Source of the DNA: Asticcacaulis sp. AC402
Lineage (GTDB): Bacteria > Pseudomonadota > Alphaproteobacteria > Caulobacterales > Caulobacteraceae
Length of the DNA: 64,000 nt
NCBI RefSeq assembly: GCF_000495835.1
Contig: NZ_AWGC01000015.1
Location: forward strand, 160,079 to 224,078
Direction of reading: 5' to 3'
Every line of letters starts with the position of its first letter. Within the stretch, counting starts at the first letter, position 1. Under the pieces are notes generated by a model. The model worked only from the letters and a program-made list of their open reading frames with translations, did no database searches and was not told the origin of the DNA. The translations under genes and the position numbers were made by a program. This document shows, one piece after another, positions 20,320 through 30,220 of this stretch.

Positions 20320-20562
20320 TCAAAGGCCGGTGGAGATCGCCGCGGCAGCCTCGGGCAGCTTTTCCAGGTCTTCTCGGGGTACCGCTGCCACCGGGAAGCG
20401 GTCGTCGTCCCAGGTGACATAGACCGTACCGGCGTTGACCCTGGCGGTTTCTGTTTCCGGGACGATCTTGTCCTCGCCGGCGGGATTGGCGTTCACGGTG
20501 CCCAGCCCCTTGACCTTGTGGCTGACGCGATTACCGTCTCTCAGGATTTCGTTCTCTGGCAT
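20320..20562 (-). CDS. Small conserved-looking cytoplasmic protein, unknown function
   Basis: 80 residues. The middle (NRVSHKVKGLGTVNAN...VYVTWDDDRFPVAAVP) has the look of a small SH3-like or CarD-like beta barrel that binds nucleic acid or protein, but this is only a resemblance. The start ATG is preceded by AGGAGG, a near-perfect ribosome site on the minus strand, so translation is likely. It converges on rpmF and shares the terminator region. Confidence 0.7.
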   Translation of the reverse strand: MPENEILRDGNRVSHKVKGLGTVNANPAGEDKIVPETETARVNAGTVYVTWDDDRFPVAAVPREDLEKLPEAAAAISTGL

Positions 20563-20788
20563 TATAACCTCCTGTGGCTGTTGGATCAGGCTGACTGAAA
20601 ACTGCGTAAGGGTTCAATGCGGGGCGCGCCGTTATGATTGCGCCAACGCCAGCGGCGACATCGAGGCGGCGCATTGGTTTGGCCTTGAGGCGCGCGGTTA
20701 AGTGAGGGGATGCCGCGAGGGAAGGGCTGTAGCACCAAGAGCTGGAATATGTCTTCGAGCAGCCGAGAGAAACTGTCGACGTCTTTGT

Positions 20789-21190
20789 ATGGACGAGTTT
20801 TTGGGCTATTCCTTTTCTGCGCAATGGGCGGATTTTGTGCAACGTTTTCTGCTATTTTTCGCGCTGGCTTTAGGTTTCGCATCGCCGTGTTTTGCCACTG
20901 AATTTTTGACGGATGTGAAGTGGTCGCGTTTGCCGACATTGGATGAATTCAATGCACATTATCCCTCTCGCACGGAGGACGACTTCGTCGGAGAGGTGCA
21001 TTTGGAGTGCCGGATTCGAACCCGCCAAGGCGACTTGAAGTGCAAGAGCCCTGAAATCGACCCCTGGTACGTGCACATTGGGAAGTTCGTGCAAGCTCTC
21101 GCTGAAGGCTATTATAAGGTCGATATGGCGAAAACCGATCGGGCGGCCGTGGGGAGGCACGTTCGTATCACGATCAGGTTCGCCGATTAG
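20789..21190 (+). CDS. Secreted protein with a TonB C-terminal-like domain
   Basis: About 133 residues. A signal peptide is predicted (VQRFLLFFALALGFASPCFA, cut after about residue 37). The mature part runs from WSRLPTLDEFNAHYP to GRHVRITIRFAD. The pattern (YP, a GEVHLECRI strand, GDLKCKS, then a GYYKVDM...RHVRITIRF ending) matches the TonB C-terminal fold seen in periplasmic 'energy transducer TonB-like' proteins of Caulobacterales. There is no N-terminal TonB membrane anchor with ExbB contacts, so it is probably not a true TonB. The start is uncertain. The AT-richer codon use differs from its neighbours. Confidence 0.6.
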   Translation: MDEFLGYSFSAQWADFVQRFLLFFALALGFASPCFATEFLTDVKWSRLPTLDEFNAHYPSRTEDDFVGEVHLECRIRTRQGDLKCKSPEIDPWYVHIGKFVQALAEGYYKVDMAKTDRAAVGRHVRITIRFAD

Positions 21191-21261
21191 CCGATCCCGC
21201 ATCGTGCTTGCCTCTGGCGGCGTCCCTTGCTAACAGGGCGCGAACTTTGACCGTCTCATAA

Positions 21262-22554
<1,293 letters not shown>

Positions 22555-22559
22555 AATTT

Positions 22560-22675
22560 GGGGTGTGGGGCCTGCGGCCCCACCTCCTTACCTTTTCCAA
22601 CAAGAAAGCCCCGCCCCTCGGCGCGGGCTTTTTTATTGGAAAAAGGTAACGTGGGGTCACGGACCCCACACCCCG
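22560..22675 (+). terminator. Nested palindrome with terminator hairpin after eno
   Basis: The outer arms are GGGGTGTGGGGCC (22560-22572) and ACCCCACACCCC (22664-22675), the middle arms ACCTTTTCCAA and TTGGAAAAAGGT, and the inner hairpin AAAGCCCCGC...GCGCGGGCTTTTTT ends in six T's (22627-22634). The innermost part is a standard intrinsic terminator. The outer arms match the palindrome around 1851-2077. Confidence 0.8.
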
Positions 22676-22836
22676 GAAGTTTTTACGGTTCACGTTTTGA
22701 CAATATTGTTAAAAACGGTGTGATCGCTACGATAAATTCTTGCGCCTTCAGCGACATGATCAGTAACCGTTTGTTAACCGCGATCGCCGAAAACGGAAGC
22801 GAAGTGTCGCGTATCGGTCCAGAAAGGGCGTAAGTT

Positions 22837-23151
22837 TTGTTATTCCGATTGAGGCCATACTTGCCCACTGCACTGATAGCTCTTGTTCTGACCTATGTAT
22901 GCGTCCAGTATTTGACGGGCGACAAGGGATTTTTCTCGCAGGAAGCCAGAGATTCGGAAATGAAGGCCAAGACCGAGCAGCTGGCCCAATTGAAAGCCGA
23001 GCGTTCCGACTTGGAGGCCCGAGCAAAATACTTGCGTACCGACAATCTGTCGCGCGATCTTCTTGAAGAGCGCGCCCGTGTGCTTTTGGGCCTGTCCGAG
23101 CCTAAAGCCTATATCATTCGTCGCCCATTGCGCGAAAACGTCGTTTCCTGA
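22837..23151 (+). CDS. ftsB: FtsB/DivIC-type septum formation initiator
   Basis: Single-pass division protein that bridges FtsL and FtsQ. 104 residues with a short cytoplasmic start, one transmembrane helix (about 9-27, LPTALIALVLTYVCVQYL), then a coiled coil (about 38-75) rich in Lys/Glu/Ala and the conserved YLRTDNLSRDLLEERAR end. A TTG start is used, preceded by AAAGGG about 9 bases upstream. Position between eno and pdhA is the usual one in alphaproteobacteria. Confidence 0.9.
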   Translation: MLFRLRPYLPTALIALVLTYVCVQYLTGDKGFFSQEARDSEMKAKTEQLAQLKAERSDLEARAKYLRTDNLSRDLLEERARVLLGLSEPKAYIIRRPLRENVVS

Positions 23152-23293
23152 GCCGTCATTAGCCCTTTACGCGAGGGCATTCCCCTCCTAAAGGAGAGTG
23201 CCTTCGATGCGCGCCCCTGGACCGGTGTGGCGCCTATCGACCTGAATTTAAAGGCCGAACATTTTTTGGCCGAACCTTGTGAGGGAGGTGTCC

Positions 23294-24301
23294 ATGGCGC
23301 GAACCGCCAAAGCCAGCGACAGCGATAAAAAGCTGAGCAATGTCTCCAAAGACGAGCTGCTGAAATATTACCGTGAAATGGTACTGATCCGCCGCTTCGA
23401 AGAACGCGCAGGCCAACTGTACGGCATGGGCCTGATCGGCGGTTTTTGCCATCTCTATATCGGCCAGGAAGCCGTCGCCGTTGGCATGGAAGCGGCTTCG
23501 AAGGACGGCGACCAGGTCATCACAGGCTATCGCGACCACGGCCATATGCTGGCCGCCGGCATGGACCCCAAGGCTGTGATGGCCGAATTGACTGGCCGTG
23601 CCGGTGGTTCGTCCAAAGGCAAGGGTGGGTCGATGCACATGTTCGATATCGCCACAGGCTTCTACGGCGGCCACGGTATCGTGGGGGCACAGGTGTCGCT
23701 CGGTACGGGTCTGGCCTTTTCGGACCATTACCGCCAGAACGGCAATGTCTCCTTTACCTACTTCGGTGATGGTGCCGCCAATCAGGGCCAGGTTTACGAA
23801 AGCTTCAACATGGCCCAGCTGTGGAAGCTTCCGGTTGTATACGTGATTGAGAACAATGAATACGCGATGGGCACTTCGTTGGCCCGCGCCTCGGCCACCA
23901 TCAACCTGTCGCAACGCGGCGCCTCGTTCGGAATCCCGGGTGAAACCGTCGATGGCATGGATGTCTTCGCCGTCAAGGATGCGGCTGAACGCGCCGCCGA
24001 ACATGCACGCTCGGGCAAAGGCCCTTACATTCTGGAAATGAAGACCTATCGTTACCGCGGTCACTCCATGTCCGATCCGGCCAAGTATCGCAGCAAGGAG
24101 GAGGTCGACGAGGTCAAGACAACGCGCGACCCGATTGACCACATCAAAACCATGCTGCAGCAGGCCGGTGTCGCCGAAGACGAGATCAAAGCCATCGACA
24201 ATGACGTGAAGGCCATTGTCTTGGAAGCGGTCGAATTCGCCCAGACGTCGCCGGAACCCGATCCATCGGAGCTCTTTACCGATATCTATACCGAGGCCTA
24301 A
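23294..24301 (+). CDS. pdhA: PdhA, pyruvate dehydrogenase E1 alpha
   Basis: Thiamine-diphosphate subunit that decarboxylates pyruvate. About 335 residues. The ThDP motif GDGAANQGQVYESFNMA...IENNEYAMG is clear, as are YRDHGHML, GKGGSMHMF and the phosphorylation-loop-like YRYRGHSMSDP. The start at 23294 follows GGAGGTGTCC, an excellent ribosome site, rather than a GTG 15 bases earlier. First gene of pdhA-pdhB-pdhC-lpdA. Confidence 0.98.
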   Translation: MARTAKASDSDKKLSNVSKDELLKYYREMVLIRRFEERAGQLYGMGLIGGFCHLYIGQEAVAVGMEAASKDGDQVITGYRDHGHMLAAGMDPKAVMAELTGRAGGSSKGKGGSMHMFDIATGFYGGHGIVGAQVSLGTGLAFSDHYRQNGNVSFTYFGDGAANQGQVYESFNMAQLWKLPVVYVIENNEYAMGTSLARASATINLSQRGASFGIPGETVDGMDVFAVKDAAERAAEHARSGKGPYILEMKTYRYRGHSMSDPAKYRSKEEVDEVKTTRDPIDHIKTMLQQAGVAEDEIKAIDNDVKAIVLEAVEFAQTSPEPDPSELFTDIYTEA

Positions 24302-24397
24302 GCGTGAGGCGGGCGCCAGGCACCAAGAGGGGCCCGTAACGTTTTCAATCTTCAAAGGAAATCCGGCCGGAAAAGGTCGGCTCAGGTGGTACGATAA

Positions 24398-25744
24398 ATG
24401 ACAGACATACTTATGCCCGCCCTGTCTCCGACAATGGAGGAAGGCACGCTCAGCAAGTGGCTGGTCAAGGTTGGCGATGATATTTCCGCCGGCCAGGTGA
24501 TCGCGGAAATTGAGACGGACAAGGCGACCATGGAAGTGGAAGCCGTCGACGAAGGCAAGGTCGAGGCTATCCTGGTCGAGGCCGGCACTGAAGGCGTCAA
24601 GGTCAATACGCCGATCGCACGGCTGGAAGGCGGTGCGGCGGCCTCGCCGGCGCCCACCAGGGCTGCGCCTGAGGCGGCTCCTGTAGCTGCGGCGGAACCA
24701 ACGGCCGCCCCGGTCGCGTCAAAGGCTGAGGTAAGGGACCCGGAATTCCCCGAAGGCACGACGATGATCAAGATCACGGTCCGCGACGCCCTGCGCGATG
24801 CCATGGCCGAGGAAATGCGCCGCGACGACACCGTCTTCCTGATGGGTGAAGAAGTGGCTCAGTATCAGGGGGCCTACAAGGTTTCGCGCGGCCTGCTGGA
24901 AGAGTTCGGTGAGCGGCGCGTCATCGACACCCCGATCACCGAAATGGGCTTTGCGGGTATCGGTTCGGGCGCTGCCATGGCCGGCCTCAAGCCGATTATC
25001 GAGTTCATGACGTTTAACTTCGCCATGCAAGCCATTGACCACATTATCAATTCTTCGGCCAAGACGCTGTACATGTCTGGCGGTCAGATCAAGTCATCGA
25101 TCGTCTTCCGCGGTCCGAACGGTGCCGCCGCCCGCGTCGCCGCCCAGCACTCGCAGGACTACAGCGCCTGGTACGCCAACGTGCCGGGCCTGAAGGTCCT
25201 GGCGCCGTACGACGCTGCCGATGCCAAGGGCCTGCTCAAGGCCGCCATTCGCGATCCGAACCCGGTCGTCTTCCTCGAGCACGAGATGATGTATGGCAAC
25301 GAGTTCGAAATCCCCGATGTCGAGGATTTTGTGCTGCCAATCGGCAAGGCCAAGATACAGCGCACAGGCAAGGATGTCACAATCACGGCGCACTCGCGCA
25401 TGGTCGGTTTCGCCCTGAAGGCCGCCGAACAACTGGCGGCCGAAGGCATTGATGTCGAAGTCATCAATCTGCGCACCCTGCGTCCGCTGGATACCGACAC
25501 CATCCTCGCTTCGGTCCGCAAGACCAACCGTCTGGTCACTGTCGAAGAGGGCTGGGGGCCGTGCGGTATCGGCGCCGAAGTCGCCGCGCGCGTCGTAGCC
25601 GAGGCCTTCGACGACCTGGACGCCCCGCCGCTGCGCGTGCACCAGGAAGACGTGCCGATGCCCTACGCCGCCAACCTTGAAGCCATGGTGGTCCCGTCGG
25701 TCGAAAAGATCGTCAAGGCCGTCAAGGCCGTGACCTATCGCTAA
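24398..25744 (+). CDS. pdhB: PdhB, pyruvate dehydrogenase E1 beta with N-terminal lipoyl domain
   Basis: 448 residues. Residues 1-77 are a lipoyl domain ([27 protein letters not shown] with the lipoyl Lys). An Ala/Pro-rich linker (to about 120) leads to the E1-beta transketolase domain ([36 protein letters not shown]). A lipoylated E1-beta is typical of alphaproteobacterial PDH. Its lipoyl domain is nearly the same as that of PdhC 1.3 kb downstream, at both protein and DNA level. Confidence 0.98.
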   Translation: MTDILMPALSPTMEEGTLSKWLVKVGDDISAGQVIAEIETDKATMEVEAVDEGKVEAILVEAGTEGVKVNTPIARLEGGAAASPAPTRAAPEAAPVAAAEPTAAPVASKAEVRDPEFPEGTTMIKITVRDALRDAMAEEMRRDDTVFLMGEEVAQYQGAYKVSRGLLEEFGERRVIDTPITEMGFAGIGSGAAMAGLKPIIEFMTFNFAMQAIDHIINSSAKTLYMSGGQIKSSIVFRGPNGAAARVAAQHSQDYSAWYANVPGLKVLAPYDAADAKGLLKAAIRDPNPVVFLEHEMMYGNEFEIPDVEDFVLPIGKAKIQRTGKDVTITAHSRMVGFALKAAEQLAAEGIDVEVINLRTLRPLDTDTILASVRKTNRLVTVEEGWGPCGIGAEVAARVVAEAFDDLDAPPLRVHQEDVPMPYAANLEAMVVPSVEKIVKAVKAVTYR

Positions 25745-25756
25745 GGAGCCAACCGC

Positions 25757-27013
25757 ATGACTGATATTCTGATGCCGGCCCTGTCTCCGACGATGGAAGA
25801 GGGCATACTGGCCAAGTGGCACGTCAAGGTCGGGGATGAAATCTCCGCCGGCCAGGTCATAGCCGAAATCGAAACCGACAAGGCGACCATGGAAGTGGAA
25901 GCCGTCGACGAAGGTGTGATCGAAGCGATCCTGATCGACGCCGGCACCGAAGGCGTGAAGGTCAATACCCCGATCGCTCGCCTGGCCGGTGGCGCGTCTG
26001 CTCCGGCACCGGCACCCAAGGCTGCACCGGCCGCAGAAGCCCCGAAAGCGGCTGAAGCGCCCAAGCCCGCAGTTTCTGCTCCCGCTGCGGCGCCAGCCGT
26101 TTCGGGTGGTTCGCGTATCGCCGCTTCGCCGCTGGCGCGTCGCATGGCGACCATGGCCGGGCTGGATCTGAAGGGCATCACAGGCTCCGGCCCCCATGGC
26201 CGGATCATCAAGCGCGACATCGACGAGGCGCAAAAGGGCAGTGCCAAGGCGCCGGCCGCCGCCGCTGCGTCGACCGCCGAACCGCGCAAGGTCCAGAGTC
26301 TGGAGCAGATGGGTATTCCCGCCGGTTCCTACGACCTGGTTCCGCTGGACGGCATGCGCAAGGTCATCGCCCGCCGCATGACCGAATCCTTCCGCGACAT
26401 CCCGCACTTCCCGCTCACCGTCGATATCGAGCTCGACGCCCTGCTGGCGGCGCGTGGCAAGATCAATACGGCGCTGGAGTCGCGCGGCATCAAGGTGTCG
26501 GTCAATGATATGATTATCAAGGCCGTAGCCCTGGCACTTAAACAAGTGCCTGAAGCCAATGCCTCGTACACGCCCGAAGGCATCGCGATGCATCACAATG
26601 CCGATATCGCCGTTGCCGTCGCCATCGATGGCGGTCTGATCACCCCGATCGTACGCAAGGCGGAAACCAAGTCGCTGGCCGAAATCTCCAAGGAGATGAA
26701 GGACCTGGCGCAACGGGCGCGCGATCGCAAGCTGAAGCCCGAAGAATTCCAGGGCGGCACCTTCTCCGTGTCCAACCTGGGCATGTTCGGTATCAAGACC
26801 TTTACCTCGATCCTGAACGAGCCGCAGGGCTGCATCATGTCGGTTGGCGCCGGCGAGCAGCGGGCTGTCGTCCGAAATGGTCAATTGGCCGTGGCCACCG
26901 TCATGTCGGTGACCCTGACCTGCGACCACCGTGTGGTCGACGGCTCGATCGGAGCCAAGTTCATCAGCGCCTTCAAGCCGCTGATCGAAGATCCTATCAA
27001 GATGTTGGCGTAA
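25757..27013 (+). CDS. pdhC: PdhC, dihydrolipoamide acetyltransferase (E2)
   Basis: Core of the pyruvate dehydrogenase complex. 418 residues: lipoyl domain (1-77), Ala/Pro linker, peripheral-subunit-binding domain (about 118-153, [20 protein letters not shown]), second linker, and the acetyltransferase domain ending with the catalytic [13 protein letters not shown]. There is one lipoyl domain only. It is separated from pdhB by 12 bp and from lpdA by 14 bp. Confidence 0.98.
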   Translation: MTDILMPALSPTMEEGILAKWHVKVGDEISAGQVIAEIETDKATMEVEAVDEGVIEAILIDAGTEGVKVNTPIARLAGGASAPAPAPKAAPAAEAPKAAEAPKPAVSAPAAAPAVSGGSRIAASPLARRMATMAGLDLKGITGSGPHGRIIKRDIDEAQKGSAKAPAAAAASTAEPRKVQSLEQMGIPAGSYDLVPLDGMRKVIARRMTESFRDIPHFPLTVDIELDALLAARGKINTALESRGIKVSVNDMIIKAVALALKQVPEANASYTPEGIAMHHNADIAVAVAIDGGLITPIVRKAETKSLAEISKEMKDLAQRARDRKLKPEEFQGGTFSVSNLGMFGIKTFTSILNEPQGCIMSVGAGEQRAVVRNGQLAVATVMSVTLTCDHRVVDGSIGAKFISAFKPLIEDPIKMLA

Positions 27014-27027
27014 GGGACTGATATCAC

Positions 27028-28428
27028 ATGGCTTATGATCTCGTTGTTATCGGTTCCGGCCCCGGCGGTTACGAAGGCGCCATCCGCGCCAGTCAGAACG
27101 GCCTGAAGGTCGCCATTGTCGAGCGTGAACTGCTGGGCGGCATCTGCCTCAACTGGGGCTGTATCCCGACCAAGGCTTTGCTCAAGTCGGCCGAGGTGTT
27201 CGACAAAATCAACCACCTGTCCGACTATGGCCTCACCGGCGAAAAGCCGGGCTTTGACTTTGAGAAGGTGATCGGCCGTTCCCGCGCGGTGGCCAAGCAA
27301 CTCAACGGCGGCGTCGGCTACCTGATGAAGAAGAACAAGATCGATGTTATCGAGGGCTTCGCGACGCTGGAACCCGGCAAGGACGCTCCCAAGGTGGTGG
27401 TCAAGCTGAATGCCGGCGGCACCAAGGACGTCGAAGCGAAAAACGTTATGCTGGCGGTCGGTGCCCGGGCGCGGGAAATCCCGCAAATCGGCGCCGTATC
27501 GGATGGCGATCGCATCTGGACCTATCGCAATGCCTTGACGCCCAAGAAAATGCCAAAGTCCCTGGTGGTCATCGGATCTGGCGCCATCGGCATCGAGTTC
27601 GCCAGTTTCTATCGCTCGCTGGGCGCTGACGTGACCGTAGTCGAGGCCCTGGACCGGATTTTGCCGGTCGAGGATGTCGAGGTTTCGGCTGAAGCCCACA
27701 AGGCTTTCGAAAAGCGCGGCATCAAGTTCCGCGTCAGTGCCAAGGTGACCAAGGTTGAAAAGACCAAGGACGGCGTGGCGGTTGCCGTAGAGGTTGCCGG
27801 CAAGACGGAAACCTTGTTGGCGGAAGGCTGTATTGTCGCTGTCGGCATCGTGGCGAATACGGACGGTATTGGCTTGGAGAAGCTGGGCGTCGAGATGGAC
27901 CGCGGTCACGTCAAGAACGACAGCCATGGCAAGACCAACGTGAAGGGGCTGTTTGCGATCGGCGACTGCGCCGGACCGCCGTGGCTTGCCCACAAGGCAT
28001 CACACGAAGCGATCCACGCTGTAGACTACATGGCCGGCCGCAAGCTGTCGAACCTGAACCCGCCGATTCCGGGCTGTACATATGCGACGCCGGAAGTGGC
28101 TTCCGTCGGTATCACCGAGCAGGGCGCGAAGGAGAAGGGGCTGGACGTCAAGATCGGCCGCTTCCCGTTCAAGGCCAATGGCAAGGCAATTGCGGCTGGC
28201 GAGTCCGGTGGCTTCGTCAAGGTGATCTTCGACAAAAAGACGGGCGCTTTGCTGGGCGCGCATTTGATAGGCGCCAACGTGACCGAGATGATCCAGGGCT
28301 TTTGCCTGGCGATCACTATGGAAGCGACCGAGGAGGATCTGCAGGGGACGGTGTTCCCGCATCCGACCATGTCGGAAGCGATTTTGGAAGCGTCGCTAGA
28401 CGCGGACGGCAGAATGATCAATTTATAG
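27028..28428 (+). CDS. lpdA: LpdA, dihydrolipoamide dehydrogenase (E3)
   Basis: Reoxidises dihydrolipoamide with NAD. 466 residues. The FAD motif GSGPGGYEGAIRASQNG has Glu where most family members have Ala or Val. The redox disulfide is in GGICLNWGCIPTKALL, the NAD motif in VIGSGAIGIEFASF, and the C-terminal active-site His in HPTMSEAILEA. It closes the pdh operon and is followed by a terminator. Confidence 0.98.
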   Translation: MAYDLVVIGSGPGGYEGAIRASQNGLKVAIVERELLGGICLNWGCIPTKALLKSAEVFDKINHLSDYGLTGEKPGFDFEKVIGRSRAVAKQLNGGVGYLMKKNKIDVIEGFATLEPGKDAPKVVVKLNAGGTKDVEAKNVMLAVGARAREIPQIGAVSDGDRIWTYRNALTPKKMPKSLVVIGSGAIGIEFASFYRSLGADVTVVEALDRILPVEDVEVSAEAHKAFEKRGIKFRVSAKVTKVEKTKDGVAVAVEVAGKTETLLAEGCIVAVGIVANTDGIGLEKLGVEMDRGHVKNDSHGKTNVKGLFAIGDCAGPPWLAHKASHEAIHAVDYMAGRKLSNLNPPIPGCTYATPEVASVGITEQGAKEKGLDVKIGRFPFKANGKAIAAGESGGFVKVIFDKKTGALLGAHLIGANVTEMIQGFCLAITMEATEEDLQGTVFPHPTMSEAILEASLDADGRMINL

Positions 28429-28431
28429 AAC

Positions 28432-28505
28432 GGGGTTTGGGGCCTGCGGCCCCAAGTCTTTCCTTCACCAAAAGAAAAACCCGGCCCGCTTTGGCCGGGT
28501 TTTCC
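28432..28505 (+). terminator. Terminator after lpdA, with palindromic GGGGTTTGGGGCC motif
   Basis: The stem AACCCGGCC (28478-28486) / GGCCGGGTT (28493-28501) is followed by TTTCC. Upstream, GGGGTTTGGGGCC (28432-28444) overlaps GGGGCCTGCGGCCCC, the left-arm motif shared with the palindromes at 1851 and 22560. No matching right arm is present here. Confidence 0.8.
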
Positions 28506-28736
28506 TATTGGTATCAGCTGGTGCGGTCATACGCTCCTGTTTTGCAAGTCATCAGCTTTGGCTTGCGTTTTGAAATCTAAATAACTTTTAATCCAAAAGT
28601 TAGGCTTGGCGATCTTCCGTTGCCACTATGACTGCCTATATCCGAACTGCGGAGTCGGGACGCCTTCGCCGATGATTTTTGACACTTTGATAACAAGCTG
28701 GGGTCTCTTTCATCGCTTATTTACCATACGGGCGGC
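28506..28736. other. AT-richer gap after lpdA, nothing recognised
   Basis: No gene, RNA or repeat that I can support. The composition is less GC-rich than the flanking operon, and this is the left boundary of the accessory block on the minus strand. Confidence 0.4.
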
Positions 28737-28841
28737 TATAGCGAGATGGCTTTAGGTTGAATCGCCATCTCGCTCTAAGTTTTTGTTTTGTCGCGCAATT
28801 TAACCGAAAAGTGCTGCACACTTTATCGGATTGCGCTCTAG
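28737..28841 (+). repeat. GANTC-hairpin intergenic repeat, copy G
   Basis: A 105-bp copy between convergent lpdA and the PepSY gene. The hairpin AGCGAGATGGC...GCCATCTCGCTCT carries GAATC at 28759-28763, followed by AGTTTTTGTTTTG, AACCGAAAAGTGCTGCACACT and ATCGGATTGCGCTCTAG. Confidence 0.88.
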
Positions 28842-28893
28842 ATCACCGTCTATCGTTCAGGAGTTTTTGTTGTGCTGTTGTTGCGTTACCTGA

Positions 28894-30216
28894 TTATGCT
28901 GTTAACCCCAGCCACGCCCTTGCGGCGCTGATCCTTCGCAGGATCAGTCGCTCGATCAAGGCGACCACCATGAGGCTGAGCCCCAGGACGGGCAAGACTA
29001 TAGCCAGAACCAGGATGAGCACGCCCAGCCCGGGCCCCAGGCGCTCGTCCGGCAAAAGGGCGGGAGCGCCCAGGGTGTCAGTGGGACGGCGCTGCCACCA
29101 CATGACCACAGCACTGACACACAGCGTCACCAGCCCGAGAGCGGTGAGCAGGCCGAGCGCCTGATTGATCCATCCGAACAATTGACCTTCGTGGGCGGCG
29201 ATACCGACGCCGATGACCTGATCCAGGACCTTCTTGTCCCCGAAGGTCTCGCGGCTGATGACTTCGAGCATCTGTGGCTCGACCATCAGGGTCACGCGTT
29301 GCGGACGGTTGCCGGTTTCTGACGACAGCTTCCACAGGTTTCCCTTTGTCGGGGCGGCCAATATCACCGGCGCCGGCAGATCGAAGCCACGCGCCATATC
29401 CACCATTCCGCCGACATAGGTCAGGTCGACCGGCCTTCCGCCTTCGTTGTTCGCCGCCGTCCTTTCGCCGCTGCGTCCCTGGCTCCAGTCCTGAGTTGCT
29501 GCGGGTTGCCCCAGTTTGCGTACCTCCTTAAAAGCGCCTCCCCACACAAAGGTCCACGGCAGACCCGACAGAAGAAGAAAGATCGCGAAGGCTGAGACAT
29601 AGATGCCTGTAACGGCATGTATGTCGCGCCAGAAGAGGCGTTTGCCCAGACCGAACCTGGGCCACAGGATACCGGCCAATCCCTTAGCCTGACGCGGCCA
29701 CCAAAGGTAAAGACCGCTCAGGATCATGACGATCGCCCAGCAGGCGGCCAACTCAACGATGATTTCCCCTGTCCGGCCCGACAGGAGTTCGCCGTGAATG
29801 GTCTTGACCACCGCCATGAACCTGGCTTCCTCCGGCACCTGCTTCAAAATGGCCAGGCTTTGGGGGTGAACATAGACGCGGATCTTCTCGCCCTTGCTTT
29901 GCAGATTAATGCGTGCGGCATCATGGGTATTCTGGCGGACTTCAAGCGATCGGAAGCTCGCCCCAGGCACCGCTGCCTGGGCCGCCGCAATCTGGGCTGC
30001 GGCGGCCTGGGGCAGCCCATCGAATGCCAGATTGTCATACCGGGCGTCGATGGCGGCTTCGATCTGGGGCTTGAACAGATAGATCGGCCCCGTAATCGAC
30101 AGAACGATGATAAACGGAACACAGATAAGGCCCGCATAGAAATGCCAACGCCAGACCATGCGATAATCGATCAGTTTTCGGGTAGCCTCGGCGAGCTTCC
30201 GGATCTTGTTTATCAT
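28894..30216 (-). CDS. PepSY-associated transmembrane protein (PiuB-like)
   Basis: 440 residues of the PepSY_TM family, inner-membrane proteins usually encoded with siderophore or metal TonB receptors and thought to help reduce or release iron in the periplasm. There are four hydrophobic segments: after WRWHFYAGLICVPFIIVLS near residue 25, near 155-175 (AIVMILSGLYLWWPRQ), near 205-225, and at the C-terminus. Conserved His and Trp occur in WRWHFYAG and FWRDIHAVTGIY. It starts 5 bp after the TonB receptor gene, so the two form an operon. Confidence 0.88.
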   Translation of the reverse strand: MINKIRKLAEATRKLIDYRMVWRWHFYAGLICVPFIIVLSITGPIYLFKPQIEAAIDARYDNLAFDGLPQAAAAQIAAAQAAVPGASFRSLEVRQNTHDAARINLQSKGEKIRVYVHPQSLAILKQVPEEARFMAVVKTIHGELLSGRTGEIIVELAACWAIVMILSGLYLWWPRQAKGLAGILWPRFGLGKRLFWRDIHAVTGIYVSAFAIFLLLSGLPWTFVWGGAFKEVRKLGQPAATQDWSQGRSGERTAANNEGGRPVDLTYVGGMVDMARGFDLPAPVILAAPTKGNLWKLSSETGNRPQRVTLMVEPQMLEVISRETFGDKKVLDQVIGVGIAAHEGQLFGWINQALGLLTALGLVTLCVSAVVMWWQRRPTDTLGAPALLPDERLGPGLGVLILVLAIVLPVLGLSLMVVALIERLILRRISAARAWLGLTA

Positions 30217-30220
30217 GGGC

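Noticed and set aside
20563..20788. Possible Sel1-like fragment (ASGDIEAAHWFGLEARG) in a short plus-strand frame
   Set aside because: Only one weak repeat-like stretch ending at a stop; not enough to call a gene or pseudogene.
25094..26929. Very long open frame (611 codons) on the minus strand across pdhB and pdhC
   Set aside because: It is the antisense of GC3-rich pdhB/pdhC and reads as low-information His/Arg/Gly/Asp-rich protein without any family pattern.
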